Source of the DNA: Endozoicomonas sp. SCSIO W0465
GTDB lineage: Bacteria; Pseudomonadota; Gammaproteobacteria; Pseudomonadales; Endozoicomonadaceae
DNA length: 64,000 nt
Assembly (NCBI RefSeq): GCF_023716865.1
Contig: NZ_CP092417.1
Location: 2,024,001 to 2,088,000, forward strand
Direction: 5' to 3'
Of the stretch, positions 36,154 to 45,609 are shown piece after piece. A program made the translations under genes and the position numbers. Every line of letters starts with the position of its first letter. Position 1 is the first letter of the stretch. A model generated the notes under the pieces. The model saw only the letters and a program-made list of their open reading frames with translations, ran no database searches and was not told the origin of the DNA.

Positions 36154-36894
36154 ATGTTTTCCGGAATGCAGATGACCACCGCCAGTGCCGAACGAATCTG
36201 GCAAAGCCTGTCGGTATTTGCCGGTAATTTATCCGGCCAGTCGGTACCCGGCTATCGCGGCGACTCGGTATTTGCCCAGAAACTGAAACAGACTGCCATG
36301 GCCGAACATCGGGTTCCCGCCTTTTCCCTTCAGGCTGCCACTAATTTTACCAGCGGCTTTCTGAAACCCACCGGACGCCAGCTGGATATAGCCATTGACG
36401 GTGCCGGATGGTTGGTGGTGGAAGATGCCAGGGGGCAGGCAGGGCTGACCCGCAACGGTTTACTCAGTCTGACCGCAACCGGTGAGGTGTTGACCGGCAA
36501 TGGTGCCCGCGTCATGGGACAGGCGGGGCCGTTGACGATTCCTGCCTTCAGTCAGCTGACCATTGGCAATGACGGTTCTGTCAGTATCATCCCTGCTGGT
36601 GGTCAGGAGGTTGAAGAGGTAGGGCGTATCCGCTTTGCCAATCCTCCCGTGAAAAACCTGGTTCGGGGTCCTGATGGCCTGTTCAGGCTGGCGGATGGCA
36701 GGGCACCAGTACCGGATCAACAGGTTCAGATGGTCAGCGGGGCGCTTGAAGAGAGCAATGTTGACCTGATGACAGAGTACCTGAATGTAGTGGAATCTGG
36801 AAAAACCATGGATCTCCATGTCCGGATGTTATCGGCTTTTGATCAGATGGCAGGACGCGGTAATGAATTGTTGAACCTGTCCGCGAGGCGGTAG
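36154..36894 (+). CDS. flgF: Flagellar proximal rod protein FlgF
   Basis: 246 residues. It begins MFSGMQMTTASAERIWQSLS, followed by LAIAIDGAGWLVVEDARGQ-type rod domain (written here DIAIDGAGWLVVEDA) and GLTRNGLLSLTATGEV. The end EESNVDLMTEYLNVVESGKTMDLHVRML is the FlgE/F/G C-terminal motif. The N-terminal NNLANxxTxGY motif is degenerate (VFAGNLSGQSVPGYRGD). Confidence 0.93.
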   Translation: MFSGMQMTTASAERIWQSLSVFAGNLSGQSVPGYRGDSVFAQKLKQTAMAEHRVPAFSLQAATNFTSGFLKPTGRQLDIAIDGAGWLVVEDARGQAGLTRNGLLSLTATGEVLTGNGARVMGQAGPLTIPAFSQLTIGNDGSVSIIPAGGQEVEEVGRIRFANPPVKNLVRGPDGLFRLADGRAPVPDQQVQMVSGALEESNVDLMTEYLNVVESGKTMDLHVRMLSAFDQMAGRGNELLNLSARR

Positions 36895-36899
36895 CGCCA

Positions 36900-37091
36900 G
36901 TACATGGTTTCAATGAGTTTGACGGGTTGACGTGCCTCCGCACTCCGTTCGTCCTGAGCCTGACGAAGGGCGGAAACTCCGGACTCTGATAGATCGTGCC
37001 AAGCACCCTTCGTCCGTGCATCCTGAGCCAAGCCGAAGGGCGCTCAGGGTGAACGGAGATTGTACACGTCAAACTCATTGAAACCATGTAC
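36900..37091. repeat. 192-bp dyad element with perfect 25-bp inverted ends and nested REP palindromes
   Basis: The ends (36900-36924 and 37067-37091) are exact inverses of 25 bp, starting GTACATGGTTTCAATGAG. Inside are inverted copies of a REP-like motif (CGTTCGTCCTGAGCCTGACG and its partner CGCTCAGGGTGAACGGAG). It begins 5 bp after the flgF stop. A partial copy of the outer motif also follows flgC at 33918. No reading frame inside is credible. Confidence 0.85.
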
Positions 37092-37121
37092 CAGGAGGCC
37101 TCCTGGGCCTTGAGAAGAAGG

Positions 37122-37218
37122 GAACCACAAAGACACGAAGGCACAAAGGAAGCCTTTTCTTTGCAGAACGTAGCCCGGACAACTGAAAAAACGTTGTGTC
37201 TTCGTGCCTTTGTGGTTC
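37122..37218. repeat. Imperfect dyad GAACCACAAAGACACGAAGG in the flgF-flgG gap
   Basis: The 23-bp arms at 37122-37144 and 37196-37218 are inverse with two mismatches. The same motif family occurs at 8218-8277 after mgtE. The dyad ends about 30 bp before the flgG start and could form a hairpin in the message. Confidence 0.7.
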
Positions 37219-37249
37219 AAGGCTTTATCAGTTAAGTAAGAGAGTCCCC

Positions 37250-38032
37250 ATGAACAGTCTGTGGATAAACCAGGGCGGCCTGACCCTGCAGGATGCCAGA
37301 ATGATGGCCGCTTCCCAGAACCTCAGCAATATCAGCACCTATGGCTATAAAAAAGAACGGGTGGTGGCTGCGGATCAGTTTTATACCACCCTGAAGCAGG
37401 CCGGAGCGATGGCCAACAGTGTGGATGAGCTACCCAGCGGCTTGCAGGTGGGTACTGGCGCCAGAATCACCGCCACCCAGAAAATATTCACCACTGGCAA
37501 TATTCAGAATACCGGGAATGCGCTGGATATGGCTATTGTGGGCGATGGTTTCCTGCAGGTGCAATTAGCTTCCGGAGAGGCGGCTTATACTCGCAACGGA
37601 CAGTTGCAGCTCAACGCCGACGGCTCTATCGTCACGACCACCGGCCAGCCGATAGAGCCGGTAATCGCCATCCCGATGGAAGCCCAGAACATCACTATCG
37701 GCCAGGATGGTACGGTATCCGTGGCCATGCCCGGTACCCCGGACCCCCAGGTGCTGGGACAGATTTCCCTGGTTAACTTCATTAATCCCATGGGGCTGCA
37801 GGCCATAGGCGATAACTTCTATGTGGAAACCGCTGCCAGCGGCACCCCCGTGGAGGGCATTCCCGGTACCGATGGCCTGGGCGAAATCCGCCAGTTTTCC
37901 CTGGAAGCCTCTAACGTGGATGTGGTGGAGGAGCTGGTCAATCTGATCATGATTCAGCGGGCTTATGAAATGCAGGCCAGGGCCATCGATGTGGCCAGTA
38001 ATTCCCAGGAATATCTGGTGAAAAGCAGTTAA
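37250..38032 (+). CDS. flgG: Flagellar distal rod protein FlgG
   Basis: 260 residues from ATG 37250, which gives the conserved start MNSLWINQGGLTLQDARMMAASQNLSNISTYGYKKE. Further motifs are NTGNALDMAIVGDGFLQVQL, AYTRNGQLQLNADGSIVTTTG, and the C-terminal NVDVVEELVNLIMIQRAYEMQARAIDVASN. An upstream in-frame extension of 18 residues lies in the repeat region and is unlikely to be translated. Confidence 0.96.
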   Translation: MNSLWINQGGLTLQDARMMAASQNLSNISTYGYKKERVVAADQFYTTLKQAGAMANSVDELPSGLQVGTGARITATQKIFTTGNIQNTGNALDMAIVGDGFLQVQLASGEAAYTRNGQLQLNADGSIVTTTGQPIEPVIAIPMEAQNITIGQDGTVSVAMPGTPDPQVLGQISLVNFINPMGLQAIGDNFYVETAASGTPVEGIPGTDGLGEIRQFSLEASNVDVVEELVNLIMIQRAYEMQARAIDVASNSQEYLVKSS

Positions 38033-38044
38033 CCGGACTGACCC

Positions 38045-38749
38045 ATGAGTAAAACTGTCACCTTGACCACATTGACGTTTTACGGACTGGCTGCCGTGCT
38101 GGTGGTCGGGTTGCCGGGCTGTCAGGTGGTATTGCCACAGAACCAGCCCCTGACCGATTCCGGTGATGACAATGAACCATTGCTTACCCGTGCCCTGGAG
38201 GCTCCCCCGGCCCCGGCACCGGGCAGTCTTTATACCTATGCCAGCAGTATGCGCCTTTTTGATGATCTGAAAGCCTATCGCCCGGGGGATATTCTGACCG
38301 TTGTCCTGCAGGAGATGACCAGCTCCAGTAAAAAAGCCAATACCAGTCTGGGCAAAGATAGCGCTGCTAACATCGCGCCGCCCACGGTCTTCGGGAAAAC
38401 TTACTCGAAACTGGACATGCAAATCAGCGGCAACCGAAGCTTTGACGGTAAAGGGTCCACTTCCCAGCAAAATCAGTTAACCGGCTCGGTGACCGTGGTC
38501 GTGCAAAAAGTGCTGCCCAGCGGCGCATTGGTGGTCAAGGGCAGTAAAATGCTCCGGCTTAATCAGGGGGACGAAGTCGTCTTTGTCAGTGGTGTGGTTC
38601 GTCCTGAAGACATTTCCCAGGATAACCAGGTCTCCTCGCTGCGTCTGGCCCAGGCAAAAATCAGTTATACCGGCCGGGGTGATCTGGCGGAAACCAACAC
38701 CCAGGGCTGGTTCTCCCGTATTCTGAACAGCAGCTGGTTTCCATTTTGA
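38045..38749 (+). CDS. flgH: Flagellar L-ring lipoprotein FlgH
   Basis: Outer-membrane L-ring subunit, 234 residues. The lipoprotein signal ends LVVGLPGC, with the lipidated Cys at about residue 27. The conserved body is SLYTYASSMRLFDDLKAYRPGDILTVVLQE, SGNRSFDGKGSTSQQNQLTGSVTV, and RPEDISQDNQVSSLRLAQAKISYTGRGDLA. It is followed immediately by flgI. Confidence 0.95.
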   Translation: MSKTVTLTTLTFYGLAAVLVVGLPGCQVVLPQNQPLTDSGDDNEPLLTRALEAPPAPAPGSLYTYASSMRLFDDLKAYRPGDILTVVLQEMTSSSKKANTSLGKDSAANIAPPTVFGKTYSKLDMQISGNRSFDGKGSTSQQNQLTGSVTVVVQKVLPSGALVVKGSKMLRLNQGDEVVFVSGVVRPEDISQDNQVSSLRLAQAKISYTGRGDLAETNTQGWFSRILNSSWFPF

Positions 38750-40027
38750 GCAGGTCAGGGGGCTGTCCGGGAATGCACTGCGCCACTGGTGTGGTTGCCA
38801 ATGGGGTGGGCGCCAACGGGTCTGAAAAAATCGGTTTTGTCTGGCAAATCCCGTTACGGTTGACCTTACAAAACCGGTTATTGATCCTCAATGTTCTGTC
38901 GTCCACGTTACAGGCGCTACGCTCGGACAGACTCCCGATCTGGTTGTTACTGGCGGCGTTGGTATTGCCTGCACCCACTCAGGCCGTCCGTTTGGTAGAC
39001 CTGGTGGATATAGAAGGTGTACGCAAGAACCAGCTGATTGGCTATGGTCTGGTGGTTGGTTTGCAGGGTACCGGCGATCAGACCCGGCAAACCATTTTCA
39101 CCAGTCAGTCCATGATCAATATGCTGCGCCAGTTTGGTATTCAGCTACCCCAGGGAAGTGATCCACGGATGAAAAATGTCGCGGCTGTGAGTGTCAGTGC
39201 CAACCTGCCCACCTTTGCCCGGGCGGGAACCACCCTCGATGTGGTCGTTTCCTCCATTGGTGACGCAAAAAGTCTCCGTGGTGGTGTGCTGCTGGCATCC
39301 CCGTTACGGGGTATTGATGGCCAGGTGTATGCCCCTGGCCCAGGGTTCAGTGATTGTCGGCGGCATTTCTGCCCAGGGTGCCACCGGGACACAGGTTAAT
39401 ATCAATACAACGACGGTCGGACGTATTCCCGGAGGTGCCACCATTGAGCAGTCGATCATTCCTCCAGAAGTCACACCGGGTGTGGTACGACTGAATCTCA
39501 GGGAACAGAATTACAGCCAAAGCCGCTTGCTGGTCAAGGCCATCAATGATCGCTTTGGCAGTGATATTGCCCGGGGAGTGGATGGCAGCCAGATTGAAGT
39601 CACGGTCCCCGGGGGGCGCAATAACCGGGTGACGTTTCTGTCCATGCTGGAGACTCTGGATGTCCCGCAGGGCGTCATGCCGGCCCGCGTAGTGATCAAT
39701 TCCCGTACCGGAACCATCGTTATCGGGGCCGATGTGCGCATTCGGCCGGTGGCCGTGAGCAATGGTTCCACCACGGTGAAGGTTCTGGAACGTCCCAGCG
39801 TCATCCAGCCCAACCCGTTTACCCTTGGGTCCCCGCAAATCGAGGAGCAAAGCACCGTCGACATCACGCAAAAAACCGGTGGCATGTTTATTATCCCTGC
39901 CACCACCAGCCTGTCCGATATTGTTAATGTGGTGAACAGTGCCGGATTGACGCCCAATGAACTGATCTCAATTCTTCAGGCTATCCATGAAGCCGGGGCC
40001 ATGGAGGGAGAGTTGGTCATCATGTAA
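38746..40027 (+). pseudogene. flgI: Flagellar P-ring protein FlgI, frameshifted at a CCCC run
   Basis: Two frames together make one FlgI. The first has a signal segment (LPIWLLLAALVLPAPTQA), then VRLVDLVDIEGVRKNQLIGYGLVVGLQGTGDQT, and runs to GIDGQVYA. The second resumes LAQGSVIVGGISAQGATGTQVN and continues to the normal end GAMEGELVIM. They are offset by one extra C in 39332-39335 (GCCCCTGG where GCCCTGG is expected). A product of about 381 residues would result if the TTG at 38881 is the start; TTG 38746 is the frame limit. As read, only a 5' fragment would be made and no P ring could form. A sequencing or assembly error is possible. Confidence 0.9.
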
Positions 40028-40040
40028 CCGGAGATTGTCC

Positions 40041-40352
40041 ATGCTTATCACGCCACTCACTGCTCCCTCACTGATCCCTGATGTGGGAGACAGCAGGCCG
40101 GTCAACGGCAGCAACAGTAATGCCGAAACCTCATCCAGCGACGTTATGCGGGTGTTGCTGGGGGAAGTGACCCGTCATATCCAGAAAAACTCAGGGCTTT
40201 TCACGGGCTCAGGGCTGTTATCGGGCTCAGGGCAGTTCTCAAGCAAGGAGAACGGCACAGCATCGCTGTTTCACAACGAACTGGCCGGGGCGTTGCTGGC
40301 CCAGTGCCTGGCAGAGCGGCTGGCAGAAAAACTGTCCGGTGACCCATCATGA
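40041..40352 (+). CDS. flgJ: Short FlgJ-like rod-binding protein
   Basis: 103 residues from ATG 40041. It occupies the flgJ position between flgI and flgK. The C-terminal helix SLFHNELAGALLAQCLAERLAEKL resembles the rod-binding motif of FlgJ. There is no muramidase domain, as in many lateral-type FlgJ proteins. The N-terminal half is low in complexity (GSGLLSGSGQFSS). It overlaps flgK by four bases. Identity depends partly on position. Confidence 0.7.
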   Translation: MLITPLTAPSLIPDVGDSRPVNGSNSNAETSSSDVMRVLLGEVTRHIQKNSGLFTGSGLLSGSGQFSSKENGTASLFHNELAGALLAQCLAERLAEKLSGDPS

Positions 40353-42040
40353 CCGTCAACCATATCGGGCTGAGCGGGGTGAATGCAGCGGATATTCTGT
40401 TAAATAATACCGCCCATAACATCGCCAATGCCGAAACCCCCTGGTTCAGTCGACGCCTGCCCGTATTGATTGCCCAACAGAGCCACTGGAGCGGTTTACA
40501 GAACCAGCTGGGTGGCGTCAGGGTACTCTATCTGATGCGGGTCTCGAATGACTATCTTAATGACCAGGTGTTTCGCGCCAGTGCCAGCCAGGCAATGGCA
40601 GACAGCTTCTCAATACCCATGGTTCAGCTGGATCAATTGCTCGGCGGGGATGATACCGGGTTAACCAATGTGCTCAATGGCTTTATCGGTAACCTGCAAC
40701 GGCTGGAAACGCGCCCGGAGTCGCTGCCCCTCAGACAGCAATGGCTGGGCAGTGCCGGACAACTGGTGGACCGGTTTAATACCCTGGGCCAGCAGCTGCA
40801 GGTTATCTCGCAACAACAGACCAGTCAGATCAGCAATGTCATTACCGAGGCCAATCGACTGGGTGCCGCCATTGCCGAGCTGAATAAACAGATCATCGAA
40901 CTGTCCGGCCTGCAAGTCAGTAACACCAATACCGGGACCAATACCAATAATCAAAGCAGCAATAGCAACTGTGCCGACCTTATGGACCAGCGGGACGACC
41001 TGATTAATCAGCTGTCGGCCCAGGTATCGGTGGAGGTTTATCGCAACAGCAATAACACTGTCAACCTGGTGATTCCCTCCAGCCAGGGGGATATTCCTCT
41101 GATCATGGGCCAGCAGTATTTTGATCTCAGCATCAACCCGAAAGCTACCGACCCGATGATACCCGGTGTCATGGTCAATACCCCCGGCGTCTCTGTGCCG
41201 GTAACACCACAGCAGGGCCAGTTGGCCGGGTTGCAAACGCTCCAGCGGGATGGGCTGATGCCGGTGATCAATCAGCTGGGGCTGATGGCGGTGGTGCTGG
41301 CCTCGGAAGTGAACTCACAGCTGGAGCTGGGTGTTGACCCGGCCGGTAATCAAGGCACGCCGCTGTTTCAGGAGGTCAACTCGACATCGGCCATGCAGCA
41401 GCGGGTCCTGCCGGAAACGGTTGCCGGGACCGAGGCATTGACCGTTGCAATCAGTGATCTTGCACAGCTGATCCCAACAGAATACCAACTGGTTTTCACT
41501 GCTGCTGATCAATGTCGGGTAACCCGACTGTCAGACGGACAATCATTCAGCGGTGACCTGACGGCAGAAACACCTTTTGCCATTGATGGCCTGACCATTC
41601 ACCTGACCGGAACACCAGCCATTAATGATCAGTTCCTGCTGACCCCCTGGCGTAATGAAGCCACACAACTGAGTATTGTCCTTGACGCCCCGGATCAGCT
41701 GGCGTTGGCGGCACAGGGCTCAGGCCCCGGCGACAACCGGAATCTGCTGGCACTGCTGGACTGTTTGAACGGTGACTCTACCAATTGTCCCGACCTACTG
41801 CAGGCTAATATATTGCTTCAGTCGTCTGTTGCCAACCAGACGGCTGCCGCTACACGACAACAGAAAACCAGCCAGAGTTTATTTGAGGCGGCTGTTGCCG
41901 AAAGGGAGAATCTCAGTGGGGTCAATCTGGATGAAGAAGCGGCTAATCTGCTGCGCTTCCAGCAGTTCTACCAGGCCAATGCCCGGCTGTTACGAACCAG
42001 CCAGATGATTATTGATGAATTGCTGGCCGCCTATCGGTGA
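40349..42040 (+). CDS. flgK: Hook-filament junction protein FlgK
   Basis: 563 residues. The N-terminal motif is GLSGVNAADILLNNTAHNIANAETPWFSRR, and the C-terminal motif is NLDEEAANLLRFQQFYQANARLLRTSQMIIDELLAA. A short Asn/Thr-rich run (NTNTGTNTNNQSSNSN) occurs near residue 195. Its stop is followed at once by the REP block into which the group II intron is inserted. Confidence 0.95.
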   Translation: MTVNHIGLSGVNAADILLNNTAHNIANAETPWFSRRLPVLIAQQSHWSGLQNQLGGVRVLYLMRVSNDYLNDQVFRASASQAMADSFSIPMVQLDQLLGGDDTGLTNVLNGFIGNLQRLETRPESLPLRQQWLGSAGQLVDRFNTLGQQLQVISQQQTSQISNVITEANRLGAAIAELNKQIIELSGLQVSNTNTGTNTNNQSSNSNCADLMDQRDDLINQLSAQVSVEVYRNSNNTVNLVIPSSQGDIPLIMGQQYFDLSINPKATDPMIPGVMVNTPGVSVPVTPQQGQLAGLQTLQRDGLMPVINQLGLMAVVLASEVNSQLELGVDPAGNQGTPLFQEVNSTSAMQQRVLPETVAGTEALTVAISDLAQLIPTEYQLVFTAADQCRVTRLSDGQSFSGDLTAETPFAIDGLTIHLTGTPAINDQFLLTPWRNEATQLSIVLDAPDQLALAAQGSGPGDNRNLLALLDCLNGDSTNCPDLLQANILLQSSVANQTAAATRQQKTSQSLFEAAVAERENLSGVNLDEEAANLLRFQQFYQANARLLRTSQMIIDELLAAYR

Positions 42041-42067
42041 GACCGATGCGCCTACCTTCAGCCACCC

Positions 42068-42141
42068 CTCGTTCCCACGCTCCGGAGGGGAGCGAAAACC
42101 CTCCGGACACCTCGTTCCCACGCTCCGCGTGGGAATGCATA
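42068..42141. repeat. Left half of a composite REP unit, cut by the group II intron
   Basis: CTCGTTCCCACGCTCCGGAGG and CGCTCCGCGTGGGAATGCATA palindromes. The unit's core resumes at about 45610 beyond the intron (CCGGATCTGGCAGCATG), so the intron was inserted between the left palindrome and the core, right behind a hairpin. Confidence 0.85.
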
Positions 42142-43769
42142 GTGCGCTGGGATAAGCGGCGTATATCTTGCGGGTGAAAGTCCCGTTGCGGAAGGAGAAC
42201 CAGCTCCACCGTATAGCGAGTCTTGCGTTGCTGAAGGTAACGAAAGTGATGAAGCGTAGACAGCGAAATATCCGAGCCGAAACCAAATGGTGAACGTGAC
42301 AGCTCCGAAATACCACTTGTTGTGGGTGCCGATGCTCTTATGCAGGCAGCAGGCCCAAGAGTGCTGTGTAAGGTCAATCTGGGAATCCGAACAGCACTAC
42401 CCTCCGGAGTCGCAGGCGTCGGCGAGTTTATAGAGATATACGACTGAACCCAGGAGATCCATAGGGCTCTCAAAGGATTGAGTATGTTAAGTACAAGTGC
42501 AAAACACGAGGCTTTACAGATGGCTCTATGGAAGTCGGAGTCAGTCATAGTAGTGATGAAGCGGGTAACGACCGTGGAGCGAAGGGCTGGCAGATAGATC
42601 GAGCGTGAGAGAGAAACAATGACCGTACTCAGCAACGACGGACAATCATGGTTAACGAAACTTGAGCGCATAGGTGAGAAATCGGCATACGACAGACAAA
42701 TGGTGTTCAATAACCTTGGTCACCTGCTAAATGTTGACATGCTGAAGGAGCAATTCCATCGGTTGAACGGGAATAAAGCCGTAGGTATTGACCGTGAGAC
42801 AAAGGAGACTTACGGCGTAAAACTGGATGAAAATCTGAAACACCTTCTCCAGCGCATTCGCCGTGGGACTTACAGGCCAAAACCCGCGAGGGTCACTGAA
42901 ATCCCGAAAGAGGATGGGAGCAAACGGCCACTGGTCATATCCTGCTTTGAAGACAAACTGGTGCAACTTGCAGCCAGTCAAATCCTTGGCAAGATATACG
43001 AACCGCTGTTTCTACCGTGCTCATACGGATTCAGGCCCGGCTTGAGTTGTCACGATGCTTTGAGGACTTTGCTGCAGTCCAGTTCCCGAATTCGGGATGG
43101 TGCTGTGGTAGAAATTGATATCTGCAAGTACTTCAACAGAATTCCTCACAGGGAGCTGATGAAGATTTTGCGAATGAAGATATCAGACCAGCGTTTTCTC
43201 AGGCTGATAGAAGTCCTGATTACAGCACCTGTGATGGAACAAGCAAGTATCCGACAATCGGGAAGGATGTCCGCAAGGGGCTATCCTGTCGCCAGTGCTG
43301 GCCAATATCTATCTGCACTACGTGATAGATGAATGGTTTGCCGAGGTAAGCCGTTCTCACATCAAAGGGCGGGCGGAAATGGTGAGGTACGCTGACGATA
43401 TGGTATTCCTTTTTGGGGATGCCAGTGAAGCAGAGCGCTTTTATAAAGTGTTGCCAAAACGGTTAGAGAAGTTTGGTCTGGAGTTGCATAGAGAGAAATC
43501 GCAGATAATTCCTGCAGGATGGATTGCAGCTCAGAGGGCCAATCAATCAGGTAAGCGTCTTTCGACGTTTAACTTCCTGGGGTTCACCTGTTACTGGGGT
43601 AAGATGCGAAAAGGTGGTTGGCGACTGAAGTTCACCAGCCGTAAAGATCGTTTTGCATCGAAGCTCAAAGGGTTAAGGGAGTTCCTCTGGAAGCGCCTGA
43701 GTTCTGACCGTGTGCAAACGCTGAAGAGAGCGATTCGGGGGATGTAACTATTCAGCACTGAGCAAAGGC

Positions 43770-45267
43770 CTGTCTCTTGATCACAAATAGCTACCTTGTT
43801 CTATCATTTCTCACTGATAAAACAGGTCATGCTTCCACTTTCTCCTAAACCATGGTCAGAACTAACTTTTGGATGTGCTGATTTGGGTGATACTCGACGT
43901 ACAAAACGACTTGTCAAAGTTGCTGCCGAGCTTTCAGCTCATACCGGTAATTCTTTGTCATCTTCATGCGAAGGTTATACCGCACTGGTAACTGGAGCTT
44001 ACCGGCTGATTGAGAATGAGGCCGTAAAGCCTGAAGCAATAGCTGAGGCAGGCTTTCAGGCAACTGCCAAAATAGCGAGACAGTCTCGCCTACTTCTGGC
44101 TCTCGAAGATACAACAACCCTGGGTTATAAACATGCTGTCAGATCCGAGCTTGGTGATCTTGGAGGTCCTGAAGGCTCTAAAACCAGAGGATTCCACGTC
44201 CACTCTGTCTTCTTGGTTGATGCGGATACAGAGCGAAGCATTGGGCTTATTGATCAAGAACGATGGGTTAGAGAGGACGTTCAGCGGGGGAAAAAGAACC
44301 AACGTCGTCAGCTACCTTACGAGGGAAAGGAAAGCTTTAAGTGGCAAAGAGCCTCTGAAAACACAGAACAAAGGATGGGGGGTAAAATGCCTGACATCAT
44401 CAGTGTTTGCGACCGGGAGGCGGATATATACGAATATATGCACTACAAACTGGATAACCGACAGCGGTTTGTTGTAAGAGCTACACAAAACAGAATCCTG
44501 GTGGATGGCGAACTCTTATTATTTGATTCCTTAGCTCAGACTGAAGTGTTGGGGAAATATACGATAGTGGTTCCTCAAAAAGGAGGTAGAAAGAAGCGAA
44601 AGGCAACGCTGCAGGTCAAAAGAAAGAAGATGACAATACAGGCGCCGCAAAGGCCAGGCGGCAGGCCGGAACCGGTAACTATGAATATTGTGTCGGCTGA
44701 AGAGATTGGCAATGACTCCGAAGACCGTTTGCACTGGGTACTATTGACAACTGAAGATATTGAAACATTCGAAGACTGTCGCTCTATCATTCGATTTTAC
44801 GAGCTCCGATGGCGAATAGAAGAGTTCCATAAGGCTTGGAAATCGGGAGCAGGAGTAGAAAGGCTTCGTCTGCAATCTCCGGATAACATTGAACGACTTG
44901 CGGTCATATTAATGTTTGTCGCTGTCAGACTAATGCAAATCCGTGAAGCATTAATGTTACCGAATGACAGGCAGCACAAAGACAGAAAGCTTTGGAGTGA
45001 AAAAACACTCGCGAATGAGGTGGTCAGTGATGATGAATGGCAGGTTCTCTGGCTAACCTATGAAAAAAAAGCGTTGCCCGATAAGCCGCCAACAGTCACT
45101 TGGCTGCTTCAAACGATTGCTCGGCTTGGTGGTTGGGGTGATTCAAAGCATACAGGGCAGCCCGGCTGGTTAGTGGTATGGGAAGGCTGGGCGAAATTGC
45201 AGGATCGGGTAAAAACCTGGCAGATAGCCCGGCAGTTCAGCGCTGGAGAGATGTGATCAAGAGTCAG
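43770..45267 (+). mobile_element. IS50-like (IS4 group) insertion sequence inside the intron
   Basis: Ends are CTGTCTCTTGATCACA at the left and TGTGATCAAGAGTCAG at the right, close to the 19-bp ends of IS50/Tn5 (CTGACTCTTATACACAAGT). The element is 1498 bp with one transposase gene. The expected 9-bp target duplication is absent (left flank AGCAAAGGC, right flank ATTTATGTG), so one flank has been deleted or rearranged. Confidence 0.88.
43829..45256 (+). CDS. IS4-family (Tn5/IS50-like) transposase
   Basis: 475 residues. The order matches Tn5 transposase: an N-terminal DNA-binding part (SELTFGCADLGDTRRTKRLVKVA), LLALEDTTTLGY with the first catalytic Asp, ISVCDREADIYEYM with the second, and the YREK-like helix YELRWRIEEFHKAWKSGAGVERLR with the catalytic Glu. 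The C-terminal dimerisation part follows (TIARLGGWGDSKHTGQPGW). ATG 43829 is chosen; a TTG at 43796 lies in frame upstream. The frame is intact. Confidence 0.93.
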   Translation: MLPLSPKPWSELTFGCADLGDTRRTKRLVKVAAELSAHTGNSLSSSCEGYTALVTGAYRLIENEAVKPEAIAEAGFQATAKIARQSRLLLALEDTTTLGYKHAVRSELGDLGGPEGSKTRGFHVHSVFLVDADTERSIGLIDQERWVREDVQRGKKNQRRQLPYEGKESFKWQRASENTEQRMGGKMPDIISVCDREADIYEYMHYKLDNRQRFVVRATQNRILVDGELLLFDSLAQTEVLGKYTIVVPQKGGRKKRKATLQVKRKKMTIQAPQRPGGRPEPVTMNIVSAEEIGNDSEDRLHWVLLTTEDIETFEDCRSIIRFYELRWRIEEFHKAWKSGAGVERLRLQSPDNIERLAVILMFVAVRLMQIREALMLPNDRQHKDRKLWSEKTLANEVVSDDEWQVLWLTYEKKALPDKPPTVTWLLQTIARLGGWGDSKHTGQPGWLVVWEGWAKLQDRVKTWQIARQFSAGEM

Positions 45268-45609
45268 ATTTATGTGGGGGTGCTGAACAGTTACCGGGGG
45301 ATCAAGGGATGGATCAACTATCATGGGATCACAGACAATCAAGGACGGGTCAGGCAGTTCATTCTGCAAGGCAAACGAACGATCCACAGATGGCTTAATC
45401 GTCAGGGAGGAAAAGGATACTTGAGCTGGGGAAAGCTGGTGAAAATTCTTAAAGTGTTGGCGTATCCAGAGAGCTGGAAAACGGTGTCAATGTTCCGGTC
45501 TCACCGAACATGTGTGGGGACACGGGTCTATCGGGAGCCGGATGCGGTAATTCCGCAAGTCCGGTTCTGAGGAGGGGCTTGCCCGGGTGACCGGGCAGGT
45601 CTACTCACC

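Larger units (their letters stand above)
42619..45570 (+). pseudogene. ltrA: Group II intron reverse transcriptase/maturase, frameshifted and interrupted
   Basis: The first frame (42619-43332) has reverse-transcriptase domains 0-4: NKAVGIDRETKE, RPLVISCFEDKLVQLAASQIL, CSYGFRPGLSCHDAL. The second frame (43295-43747) resumes GCPQGAILSPVLANIYLHYVIDEWF and has the active-site motif YADD (RYADDMVFLF). The switch between frames lies in about 43230-43262. A third part (45268-45570), beyond the IS50-like element, carries the maturase end: GIKGWINYHGITDNQGRVRQ. A stop codon at 43745-43747 precedes the insertion. No intact protein can be made. Confidence 0.9.
42142..45609 (+). mobile_element. Group II intron, internally disrupted
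   Basis: The 5' end is GTGCGCTGGG, a typical group II start. The 3' part carries domain V, GAGCCGGATGCGGTAATTCC followed by GCAAGTCCGGTTC (45535-45567), and a domain VI hairpin (GCTTGCCCGGGTGACCGGGC). The exact 3' splice position (45608-45610) is uncertain because several C adjoin the junction. The RNA folds and the reverse transcriptase lie on the plus strand. The encoded protein is broken twice and an IS50-like element sits within it, so it is probably immobile now. Insertion behind a palindromic hairpin fits the habit of bacterial class C introns, but the class is not proven. Confidence 0.9.

Noticed and set aside
37565..38470. A 301-residue minus-strand open frame
   Set aside because: Antisense to flgG and flgH, both well supported; composition is that of a shadow frame.
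39191..40027. Calling the distal FlgI frame a separate gene
   Set aside because: Its first 50 codons are out-of-frame translation of FlgI; the real protein resumes at LAQGSVIVGG after a one-base shift.
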